From assembly GCA_963790585.1 (NCBI GenBank), contig CAWBOY010000003.1, positions 434,001 through 498,000 on the forward strand: a stretch of 64,000 nt of DNA, written 5' to 3'. Shown one piece after another: positions 1-7,702 of the stretch. Position 1 is the first letter of the stretch, and every line of letters begins with the position of its first letter. Source of the DNA: CAWBOY01 sp963790585 (GTDB lineage: Bacteria; Planctomycetota; Planctomycetia; Gemmatales; Gemmataceae). Under the pieces are notes generated by a model. That model did not search any database. It was not told the origin of the DNA and was given only the letters and a program-made list of their open reading frames with translations. The translations under genes were made by a program, and so were the position numbers.

Positions 1-1442
1 AGGCCCTGGACAACTTTTGGCGGACTGTGGAGAACCTCGCCATCCTGCCGTCGTCCGACGTGCCGTGGAAGAATACGAAGGGCGTGACCCGGATCGCCAT
101 TTCTCAGGCCGCCCCCTTGCGCCGACTGCACGTTAAGGGCGAGCTGCAGCTTTTCGATTGGGGCTCCAAGGGAAACGTGGGATATGCCAGCGGCGGGTTT
201 CTGGCCGACTCGGTCGTCAACGGCAAGGTCGTTCCCGCCTCGCAGCAACAGTGGCTCTCCCGCAACAGCAAATGGTCCGAGTGGAGCAATGCTGTTTGGA
301 ACATGGTCTTCGTGGGCTGTGAGAACACCCCCAAAGGGACGTTCCCGAACCCGCCTTATACAGTCGTGGACAAGACGCCCGTCATTCGGGAAAAGCCTTA
401 TATCTTTCTCGACAGCTCCGGCGAATACTGCGTCTTCGTTCCAGCGCTCCAAACGAACACTAGGGGCGTTAGTTGGCTCAACGGCCCGACGCCCGGCGAA
501 GCGATTCCCATCGATCGCTTCTACATCGCCCAGCCGAAAGAGGCGACTGCCGAGCGCATCAATGCCGCTCTGGCCAAGGGTAAGCACATCCTGTTCACGC
601 CGGGTGTTTATTCGCTCGATGACACCCTTCGTATCACCAAGCCCGATACCATTCTCTTCGGCCTCGGCGTGCCATCGCTGATGCCGACAAATGGCCTGCC
701 GATTATCTCGGCGGCCGACGTGGGCGGCGTGAAAATCTCCGGCCTGATCCTCGACGCCGGTCCGGTCAAGTCGTCGACGCTCTTGGAGGTCGGTCCCGCG
801 GAAAGCAAGGCCGATCACTCGACCAACCCCACTTTCCTCCATGACCTGACGGTGCGCACCGGCGGTCCCGCAGCAGGCAAGAACGACGTGGGCATCCAGA
901 TCAACAGCAATAATGTCGTGGCGGACCAGCTGTGGATTTGGCGCGCGGACCACGGCGCCGGCGTCGGCTGGACGACCAACCCGACGAAGAACGGTCTGGT
1001 CGTCAACGGCAAGGACGTGACCATCTATGGCCTATTCAACGAGCACCACGAGGAGTACCAGACGGTCTGGAACGGCAACGGCGGCCGGATGTATATGTAC
1101 CAGTCGGAGATGCCGTATGACGTGCCCAACCAGAAGTCCTGGATGAGCGGTAAGACCAACGGCTTTGCCTCGTATAAGGTCGCCAACGGTGTGACCAATC
1201 ACGAGGCGTGGGGCGTGGGGGTGTATTGCTACTTCCGCGACACGCCCGTAAAGGCCAACTGCGCCATCGAGGCGCCCGCCGTCCCCGGAGTCAAGTTCCA
1301 CCACCTGACTACGGTCTGGCTAGACGGTCAGGCCGGCAGCGAGATCGCTCACATCATCAACACACTCGGCGATCGCGTTTTCGCGCCCAAGCCACCGGAA
1401 GCCATGCGGCGGACACTGATCGAGTTCCCTGGCGGAAAATAA
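1..1442 (+). CDS. Secreted beta-helix (pectate-lyase-like) protein, C-terminal part
   Basis: The frame is open to the window edge, so the start lies upstream and about 480 residues are visible. The visible part has a beta-sandwich-like stretch followed by repeats of the kind seen in right-handed parallel beta-helix proteins: phrases such as 'GVKISGLILDAG' and 'NNVVADQLWIWRADHGAG' recur at roughly 20-30 residue spacing, and 'GKHILFTPGVYSLDDTL' is the usual entry strand of pectate-lyase-fold enzymes. The fold suggests an extracellular carbohydrate-active or carbohydrate-binding role, but no catalytic residues can be assigned and the signal peptide is outside the window. The next gene, also predicted to be carbohydrate-active, lies 213 bp downstream on the same strand. 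Family-level call only. Confidence 0.75.
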   Translation, partial: ALDNFWRTVENLAILPSSDVPWKNTKGVTRIAISQAAPLRRLHVKGELQLFDWGSKGNVGYASGGFLADSVVNGKVVPASQQQWLSRNSKWSEWSNAVWNMVFVGCENTPKGTFPNPPYTVVDKTPVIREKPYIFLDSSGEYCVFVPALQTNTRGVSWLNGPTPGEAIPIDRFYIAQPKEATAERINAALAKGKHILFTPGVYSLDDTLRITKPDTILFGLGVPSLMPTNGLPIISAADVGGVKISGLILDAGPVKSSTLLEVGPAESKADHSTNPTFLHDLTVRTGGPAAGKNDVGIQINSNNVVADQLWIWRADHGAGVGWTTNPTKNGLVVNGKDVTIYGLFNEHHEEYQTVWNGNGGRMYMYQSEMPYDVPNQKSWMSGKTNGFASYKVANGVTNHEAWGVGVYCYFRDTPVKANCAIEAPAVPGVKFHHLTTVWLDGQAGSEIAHIINTLGDRVFAPKPPEAMRRTLIEFPGGK

Positions 1443-1655
1443 CGACCACGGGCCTCAGGTCAAGCCGCGGCGTGGCCTGGTGGCGGATCTGTTCGCTTAC
1501 TATGTGGGACCCCTGCGACAAATATTCAGCGTCCTCGAATTTGCTTTCAGAGGCTGATCGGTTCAGCAATTGAATATATCGGCTCAAAGTAGCGGGTTAT
1601 TCCGATAATAATTGTTTGAGTGCTGATGTTTGGCCTGAATTAATCTTTTTGCTTT

Positions 1656-2798
1656 ATGAGGAGATGTATCTTGAAGAAAATTCCGATGCTGGAAGGCCCT
1701 GACAAAACCACCGAAACTGCACAGAAATTGAAGAAAGCCAGGATATTGTCAAGGCTTCTTATCGCAACTTTCGCGCTGGCATGCGGAACATTACTTGGGT
1801 GGATGACGGCTAGCGGCCAATGGGTCGTCGTCGCTAATGCCCAGGAGAAAAAGGAGCCAACGATACAGCCACAGAACGCTTTGCCCCTGATTGCAGTATC
1901 TGGACTTAAGACGTTCGGCACGATGGGCAAACAAGTTTCGCCTTTGAGCATAGAAAAGGAAGCGGATCTTTTCCGATACGAAGGAAAAGGCTGTTTGACC
2001 CACATGTGGTTTGGGGGCAATTTCAAGGGGATCGAGAATACACGCATCCGGGTTTACGTAGATGGCGAGGACAAGCCTGCAATCGAAATGGAATTGTATG
2101 CCGGACATGGCATCGGTTTTAGCGATAGTTTCGCTCCTTGGGGCATCGCCCGATTCGGCAAGACGGGCGATCCAAGCGGCATCTACAACACTTACCGGAT
2201 TCCGTTCGGCAAAAGTGTCCGGGTGTCTGGGCAACTCAGCCAAGGCTCCGACCCCAAGCCAGAATTCTGGTGGATCATCAGAGGAACGGAGAATCTTCCT
2301 GTCGAAATTGGTGGCGTGCGCTTGCCTGAAAACGCCCGTTTGAGACTCTATAAGCTGCAAAACTATATGGCGAAGCCACTGGAAGAGTTCGCACTCTGTG
2401 CCGTTAAGGGCGATGGTGCGTTGTATCAAGTGTTTGTGGCTGCGAAAGGCTTGCGGAAATCCGACGATTGGAAAGATCTAAGTTGGATGGAAGGGTGTAT
2501 CCGGTCTTACAGCGGGAATGTCAAGGAGCCCGTGATGCTTTCATCTGGTTTCGAAGACTACTTCTTGGGTACCTACTATTTCAACAAGGGACGCTATGCA
2601 ACGCCGATCGCCGGCGTGACGCATTTCAAGAAGGAGGATAATGAGTGGTCGGGATATCGCTTCCATGAAGATGACCCAGTGTTTTTTCACGAAGGGCTTC
2701 GCCTAACCTGTCGCTGTGGAGAGACGCTTAATGGAAAAATGCTTCACGATCCACCCGCTACTCAATACACGACCTATGTTTGGCTCTATCAATGGTAA
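1656..2798 (+). CDS. DUF2961 (GH172-like) secreted protein
   Basis: A 380-residue protein whose N-terminus has a basic stretch and a hydrophobic segment (about residues 33-60) ending in 'VVANA', a plausible signal peptide or anchor. The body carries the features of DUF2961, the family now known as glycoside hydrolase family 172 (jelly-roll enzymes acting on fructofuranosides or arabinofuranosides): 'GCLTHMWFGG', an 'IRVYVDGEDKPAIE' strand pair, and 'SSGFEDYFLGTYYF' with the acidic pair expected near the active site. Length fits the family, so it looks complete. The annotated start gives a long basic N-region; an in-frame ATG at residue 11 is an alternative. Substrate is unknown. It follows the beta-helix gene on the same strand. 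Confidence 0.8.
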   Translation: MRRCILKKIPMLEGPDKTTETAQKLKKARILSRLLIATFALACGTLLGWMTASGQWVVVANAQEKKEPTIQPQNALPLIAVSGLKTFGTMGKQVSPLSIEKEADLFRYEGKGCLTHMWFGGNFKGIENTRIRVYVDGEDKPAIEMELYAGHGIGFSDSFAPWGIARFGKTGDPSGIYNTYRIPFGKSVRVSGQLSQGSDPKPEFWWIIRGTENLPVEIGGVRLPENARLRLYKLQNYMAKPLEEFALCAVKGDGALYQVFVAAKGLRKSDDWKDLSWMEGCIRSYSGNVKEPVMLSSGFEDYFLGTYYFNKGRYATPIAGVTHFKKEDNEWSGYRFHEDDPVFFHEGLRLTCRCGETLNGKMLHDPPATQYTTYVWLYQW

Positions 2799-3204
2799 TG
2801 GCGGTCATTATTAACCCGGCGTTACGCGACATGCCCCCAGCAGGGTTAGATCGGTTTCAATGTAAACGTCCGGTGAAGTGACGCCTGGCGTGCTCGGATA
2901 GTCAGTGAGTTTTCCCCGAGGAAGAGCTCCGTTATGTCGAGACAGCGCCCTGAATCGGTCTCGTTCGGCTCATTCCTTCGCAGGTACGACCCACACATTT
3001 CGGTATATCAAGGGGTCGCCGCGATTTTGGACGCACAACACGGGACGGGCATTCCTGACACCTTTTCTGGTCTCCTTTTCTGGTCCCCTGCTAACTTCCC
3101 TGGTCCTATCGTCGCTCCAGGGTCACATGCTTTCGTGGCACTTATAGTTTCATATACAAATAAGATTCAGAAGGCTGCAAAAGCAGGTGAGCCGGCGCGA
3201 CCAC
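2799..3204. other. Gene-free stretch, no recognised feature
   Basis: About 400 bp between the DUF2961 gene and the broken lipoprotein gene. Only short frames with poor codon character are open on either strand, and I see no repeat arm, RNA gene or clear terminator. Confidence 0.5.
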
Positions 3205-3624
3205 TTATTTGTCGATCATACGACCGATTGTCTCTAAACAATGCTGGGCCTTAGCCCGTAGCTCGACCTCCTGCTTATTCTCCGATTCGCTCGTCTCGTA
3301 TCTCTTTTCGGCAAGCAATCGCTCATATAGCTCCAACTCGTCGGCTTTCGCCATGCGGTATTCATCCACCAATCGGCGTGCGCCATCCCCGATACGCGGT
3401 CGGGAAGCCAGGTACGAATCGGCTGCGGCAAGTTGGTCACGGGCGAAGAGCACCCGGAACCGTACTTACCGCTCCGGGCCCGGAACATCCTTGAGCTGAT
3501 CGTCATAGCGGTGGCTAATCGACGCGGCGACCGCGTCCAAGAATTGTTGGAGAGACTTCTTCTCAGCTACGCCGCAGCCAGCTGCCAAAGCGAGGAGGAA
3601 ACAAATGATCGCTGCTCGCCGCAT
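3205..3624 (-). pseudogene. Small lipoprotein gene interrupted by an in-frame TAA
   Basis: Reading the minus strand from the ATG at 3624 gives 52 residues beginning with a lipoprotein signal peptide (lipobox 'LAAGC'), then a TAA at 3468-3466. The same frame resumes without any shift and continues for about 87 residues with strongly protein-like, helical, charged sequence ('DGARRLVDEYRMAKADELELYERLL') to the stop at 3205. The two parts together would make a lipoprotein of about 139 residues. The TAA sits in the loop region of a short palindrome (CCCGGA...TCCGGG, about 3457-3478). A nonsense mutation or an assembly error are both possible; the downstream half could only be expressed from a GTG at 3453. 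Function unknown. The group II intron lies just upstream on the same strand. Confidence 0.5.
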
Positions 3625-3816
3625 GTCGCCCACCTGTCGTAGAAAGAATTAGTTCTGTAACCGGCCCCTCAACAACCAACTAAGCAGCAGAGGCGGACGG
3701 CAAGAGTAGAGTCGAGAAGTGGCGCGGTGGTTTAGGTCGAGTCCAGCGGTATCCGGCCCTTTCGTTGGCCGGTGCCTCAATCTCCCGGCCATGCCCCGTT
3801 TCCACTTCCCGCTCGT

Positions 3817-3850
3817 CGAACCGGACGGGCCCTATTAAGGCATCCGGCTC
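3817..3850 (-). ncRNA. Group II intron domain V
   Basis: On the minus strand these 34 bases start GAGCCGGATG and end GTCCGGTTCG. The ends pair (GAGCCGGA with TCCGGTTC) and the AGC catalytic triad sits at the base of the stem, as in domain V of known group II introns. It lies just after the maturase stop codon, the normal position at the end of domain IV. Confidence 0.75.
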
Positions 3851-3864
3851 TCGGACAAGGTAAC

Positions 3865-5193
3865 TCATGCGTTCGCGCACAAGACGCGAGGTCGCGGTCG
3901 CCCTGGAAGCCACACTAATCCCAGGTCCTCACGCAGGTAACGATCCGAATAACACTGTCGGGCCGTACCCTGCACGCGGTGCTTCCGACCCAGCCACTGA
4001 CGGAGCCGTTGACAGGTGTGCGCCATCACCTGCTTCATGGCCGGGGCCGTGTTACCGAGACAAAAATAGTTCGCCCAGCCCACCAGTCGGCTGTTGACGC
4101 GAGTTATTAACGCCCGGCAAGACAACCACTGCCACGTTCGGCTGGTCTGATCGCGGATCACCTCACAGATCCCGTGGATCTTCTTGACGGCCGGACGGGG
4201 ACCGATGTAGCTACGCCCCGTCTTCGGCGACCAGTTCCGACCGAACGTGTAACCCAAAAACGAAAACGTCTCGTCCGGCAAGCGGCAAACCCGGGTCTTC
4301 GTCTCGTTCACCGTCAACCGCAGCTTCGACATCATGCGCCGCATCACCGCCTCGGCTTCAAGAGCCGTACCACGGCAGCAGATCACAAAGTCGTCCGCAT
4401 AATTGACGATACGCGCCTCAAGACGATTGGCATGCCCGTTTGTCTTCCAGCCCAGCACGAAGCGACGCATGTAGAGATTCGCCAGCAGCGGTGAGAGCAC
4501 GCCCCCTTGCGGGGTGCCGCGACCCTCGTCCTTGTTGCGAGTCGTTCGACGCTTGTCCCCACGATCTCCAAGGTCTTCCACCGGTGCCTCCAACCAGCTT
4601 TTGATCAGGGCCAGTAGTAGCCCGTCACTAAGCCGTCGGCTCACCGATGCCATTAACTCGGCGTGGGGGATGCTATCGAAGTACCCACTCAAGTCCGCAT
4701 CGACAATCTCCGTATGCCCGTTGTCTAGCAACAACTGGACCTGCTCGATCGCGTCCAGAGCGCTTCGGCCTTGCCGATAAGCAAATTGTTCCGGCTGCAA
4801 GTCCGCCTCGAAGATCGGCTCCAAGACGAGCAACACAGCCATCTGCACGACGCGGTCGCGGATCGTTGGAATGCCCAACGGTCGCTGTTTGCCATCCGAC
4901 TTCGGTATGTACACCCGTCGGACTGCTTGCGGGCGATACGCTTTGTTTCGGAGTTCTTCCGTCAGTTCACCCAGCCAACGGTCCAGCCCGTACTCCTCGA
5001 TGTCCGTGAACGTCTGGCCATCCACCCCCGCCGCGCCGTCGTTAGCGGCACAGCACAGGTACGCATGGCCCAGCACATCGGCCCGGTACACCTTGTCGTA
5101 CAACGCATAGAACCGATAGGTGGGTGCTCTCTTCGCTTTGGCATGCAACGTCTCCTGGAGTTTCCGAACCGTATCGGGAGGTGTTAGGCTCAT
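3865..5193 (-). CDS. Group II intron reverse transcriptase/maturase
   Basis: 442 residues from the ATG at 5193, which has an AGGAGA ribosome-binding site a few bases upstream; the open frame extends 21 codons further but that part reads like ribozyme sequence. Reverse-transcriptase blocks are in order: 'YIPKSDGKQRPLGIPTIRDR' (RT1-2), 'ADLSGYFDSI' (RT3), 'GTPQGGVLSPLLAN' (RT4) and the catalytic 'NYADDFVI' (RT5, YADD). A group II maturase-specific X-domain follows ('WANYFCLGN'), and no HNH endonuclease domain is visible at the C-terminus, so it probably relies on endonuclease-independent insertion. It would splice and reverse-transcribe its own intron. All key RT residues are present, so it may be active. 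Confidence 0.93.
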   Translation of the reverse strand: MSLTPPDTVRKLQETLHAKAKRAPTYRFYALYDKVYRADVLGHAYLCCAANDGAAGVDGQTFTDIEEYGLDRWLGELTEELRNKAYRPQAVRRVYIPKSDGKQRPLGIPTIRDRVVQMAVLLVLEPIFEADLQPEQFAYRQGRSALDAIEQVQLLLDNGHTEIVDADLSGYFDSIPHAELMASVSRRLSDGLLLALIKSWLEAPVEDLGDRGDKRRTTRNKDEGRGTPQGGVLSPLLANLYMRRFVLGWKTNGHANRLEARIVNYADDFVICCRGTALEAEAVMRRMMSKLRLTVNETKTRVCRLPDETFSFLGYTFGRNWSPKTGRSYIGPRPAVKKIHGICEVIRDQTSRTWQWLSCRALITRVNSRLVGWANYFCLGNTAPAMKQVMAHTCQRLRQWLGRKHRVQGTARQCYSDRYLREDLGLVWLPGRPRPRVLCANA

Positions 5194-5697
5194 CACCAAT
5201 CTCCTGGCTCTCTTTCCTTCGGACGCTGTCCTTGAACCAAGGCCCCTTCCCTCCACCGGCGTTACCCGGCTTCAGCGGTACTACGAGCCTCTCCGCCACC
5301 CCAAGCGGCCCGGCCTGTCCCTCGCGGGCGTCCGGTTGGCACTGCTGCCACCGCAGGGGGTTTCCCGTGTTGCGTTAACTTTCCTATGCCGACATGCCGT
5401 CGCCATTACCCCGGTGGCAACGCGGGTGGGGCTAAAGTCGTTCCCCCTGTATCCTCGCGTCTGCGGCCTTCCCCATCCCTTTGCTGGGTCGGCTACCACA
5501 TTACCCGTTTCGAGGCCTGCTCAGCGTTCACTCACGTTACGGCCTGCCTGCTCGCGGAGTCGCTCAAACGACCCTTTCCATCGAAGGCTTCGACAGTTTC
5601 GTTACCTCCACTGCCGCTCCGATTGCTACCGGCTGGAACGACCAGTTGCCGGGTGGGATTCGCACCCACTGAAAAGTCACGCCTTGGCACGGCGCAC

Positions 5698-5764
5698 AAA
5701 GGGGACGGGCACCATTGCCGGAACGGCCCGAAGGGTGCTGCGCACAATGGTGCCCGTCCCCTTT
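5698..5764. repeat. Palindromic repeat D: 20-bp perfect inverted repeat
   Basis: The arms 5698-5717 (AAAGGGGACGGGCACCATTG) and 5745-5764 are exact reverse complements separated by 27 bases, and the hairpin ends in a T-run on the plus strand. It resembles the short 'AAAGGGGAC' palindromes scattered through many bacterial genomes near REP-type transposase genes, although no such transposase is in this window. The group II intron begins at its left edge. Confidence 0.8.
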
Positions 5765-5841
5765 TTCGGATAGGCTCTAAGCTATTTTTGGCCCGCAGTA
5801 GGCCTAAAAGCCGGAACACATGTGTTATGCGGAGCCTACAT

Positions 5842-6792
5842 ATGGCGATGGCTGGAATAGACAAATGGCTTACCGACGGTTCGCCCGATGACCGGACCAG
5901 TGAGGTCGCGGACCGAACACTGCGGTCTCGACTTGCTGCCGTGCATCACTATTTGCCTCTGGCTGCTGCGAAGTCCGAAGAGGACATCGAATACGTCCAT
6001 GAACTCCGCGTAGCAACGCGACGAGCGATGGCTGCGCTGCGCCTATTTGCCGATATGTTGCCGCGCAATCGAACCGCACAGTTAACAAAGCAGTTGAAAC
6101 GGATCCGGCGGGCCGCCGGCGCGGCGCGGGATTACGACGTGCTCGCGCAGCGGCTGTCTGATGGCCACTCCGATGCGCAGGCTCGACGTTTGCTAGATAA
6201 AATCCGGTCGCGGCGCCGCAAGGCACAGCGGCGGATTCGGGCAGTTAACCGTCGCCTACAGAAAGAGAACCGCTTCCAGGGCTTGGTCAAGAAGCTGTTA
6301 CGCGGTGTGCGGCGTCGATTCAAAGGCAAAGGCGCTTCGAAAAACCCCCGCTTCGGTGAGTGGGCAAGGACGCACCTGTGGCGCACTGTCAACCGGTTCT
6401 TCAAGATGGTACCGACCGAGGACACGGATGTCGCGACTCTTCACCGGTTTCGAATTCGTGCCAAAGAGCTTCGCTACGAAATGGAACTGCTTGCTGGGGC
6501 GTTCCCGCCGGACTTTGCCGAGGCGCTCTATCAGGCCGTCGAGACTCTGCAGCAACAACTTGGAGAGATCAACGACCATGTGATCGCCCTATCGCACTTG
6601 CGCCAGAGAACGAACAATGGTTACGACCCGTTAAAAAGAGGCCCCGGTCGGAGCTTGCTCGAATACGAACAGGAAAGCTTGAATCAATCGCGGCAGCAGT
6701 TCTTCCAATGGTGGACTCCCCAGCGCCGAGACAACCTTCGGTCCCGGTTCAATGAATTGCTCGCCTGCCGTCTCGATTTGGCTACCGCTTAA
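5842..6792 (+). CDS. CHAD domain protein
   Basis: 316 residues starting at the ATG at 5842, preceded by GGAG at 5831-5834; another in-frame ATG at 5827 lacks a good ribosome-binding site and the frame is open far upstream through the intron, so the open frame overstates the gene. The CHAD (conserved histidine alpha-helical domain) signature appears twice as the two halves of the helical bundle: 'VHELRVATRRAMAALRLF' near residue 50 and 'LHRFRIRAKELRYEMELL' near residue 205. CHAD proteins bind inorganic polyphosphate through conserved His and basic residues; they often associate with polyphosphate granules. There is no CYTH triphosphatase domain, so it is probably a polyphosphate-binding protein rather than an enzyme. 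Very basic, cytosolic. Confidence 0.88.
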   Translation: MAMAGIDKWLTDGSPDDRTSEVADRTLRSRLAAVHHYLPLAAAKSEEDIEYVHELRVATRRAMAALRLFADMLPRNRTAQLTKQLKRIRRAAGAARDYDVLAQRLSDGHSDAQARRLLDKIRSRRRKAQRRIRAVNRRLQKENRFQGLVKKLLRGVRRRFKGKGASKNPRFGEWARTHLWRTVNRFFKMVPTEDTDVATLHRFRIRAKELRYEMELLAGAFPPDFAEALYQAVETLQQQLGEINDHVIALSHLRQRTNNGYDPLKRGPGRSLLEYEQESLNQSRQQFFQWWTPQRRDNLRSRFNELLACRLDLATA

Positions 6793-7040
6793 TACTCCAG
6801 ATCATTAAGTCGTTGCGGGCCGCGGGGTGTTCGCGTCCATTGCACGAGCCGCCGCGTGTTACTTGGGCGTGGGGACATCCGACGGGACATACGATTGGCC
6901 CGATTACGAGGACTGAGGTTCCAACAATATGGTGTGAGCCTGGCTGGCCAGGAAAGCGCCGTCGGCCGTGCGGCGGAAGAAAATGTTTGAGTAAGCGAAA
7001 GGTGCAATTGGGCTAATTCAGTGGCGGAGGTAAGACTGAG

Positions 7041-7463
7041 ATGGGGTGGGACTACGCGATCCTCGTTGGCCTGTTCATCGTTGGCGTGGTGTGCGCGTTC
7101 CCACTTGCCATATTTGTGTCTATCGCTGCCGGTGGTCTGTTAATTGGAATCGATCGCTTCACAGCCCAATGCCCCGGCTTTCAACAGATTCGTCGCTGGT
7201 TGCGGCGGCGGCAGTACCGGTCCGGGCAGGTTGTAAGCCGATTCTTAGCTCCGGATGTGCGGCGGGACATCGAGGTTGTAGATGACTCTCGGGTCGATGC
7301 TGGTATTATCTTGGCCCGGGTTCGCACCTGGAATGTCCTTTATGCCACCAAGAAGCTTTTCCCGGCCCCTCCATTCGGGGATGCGCGGATCGTGAAGATT
7401 CGGGATTTATGGGTGTCGTCCGGAGCTGACTGGGGCGGCCCTGTCTCGGAGCTGATGGAGTAG
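7041..7463 (+). CDS. Small membrane protein, function unknown
   Basis: 140 residues with a GGAGG ribosome-binding site about 11 bases before the ATG. The first 40 residues are strongly hydrophobic ('AILVGLFIVGVVCAFPLAIFVSIAAGGLLIG'), enough for one long or two short membrane segments, followed by a basic stretch ('RRWLRRRQYRSG') and a soluble C-terminal part of about 75 residues. No family recognised. It stands alone between the CHAD gene and the biosynthetic operon. Confidence 0.6.
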   Translation: MGWDYAILVGLFIVGVVCAFPLAIFVSIAAGGLLIGIDRFTAQCPGFQQIRRWLRRRQYRSGQVVSRFLAPDVRRDIEVVDDSRVDAGIILARVRTWNVLYATKKLFPAPPFGDARIVKIRDLWVSSGADWGGPVSELME

Positions 7464-7702
7464 GCCAAAGACAATCCGGTTTCCACGGCGACCGAGATAT
7501 CTATTAGCCCTATTCTCAGCGACGGTAATTGCCCCTTTGTAATCGACACATCTAGGTCATGCGCAACACGCTACAAAAGATCGTGTAAACAACTTGTAAG
7601 TTGTGTCAGCTTTCATCGTGTTGACGCGAGCCGATGTCGCGATAGTTTATACTTTAGCTCAGTAATGGAAGACCTTGCACCCTCGCATCGAAGGATCGAA
7701 AC

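Larger units (their letters stand above)
3690..5697 (-). mobile_element. Group II intron (boundaries approximate)
   Basis: The minus strand holds a maturase gene followed, 14 bases after its stop, by a 34-nt sequence that folds as group II intron domain V. Two GTGCG sequences fit the conserved intron 5' end: one at 5697-5693, directly next to the 20-bp inverted repeat at 5698-5764, and another at 5665-5661. I favour 5697 because some bacterial group II introns insert immediately downstream of stem-loop motifs. The roughly 500 bases between the 5' end and the maturase start would be ribozyme domains I-III. The 3' end is uncertain: about 110-130 bases follow domain V before recognisable intron-like sequence ends near 3690-3720, longer than usual. 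Confidence 0.7.

Noticed and set aside
3466..3468. TAA as a recoded sense codon
   Set aside because: Selenocysteine uses UGA and pyrrolysine UAG; nothing supports UAA recoding, and sequence error or mutation is simpler.
3433..3642. Plus-strand ORF of 69 residues
   Set aside because: The minus strand here carries a lipoprotein signal peptide, which explains the open frame.
5120..5773. Open frames on the plus strand across the intron 5' region
   Set aside because: They overlap the maturase and ribozyme part of the intron and lack protein-like sequence.
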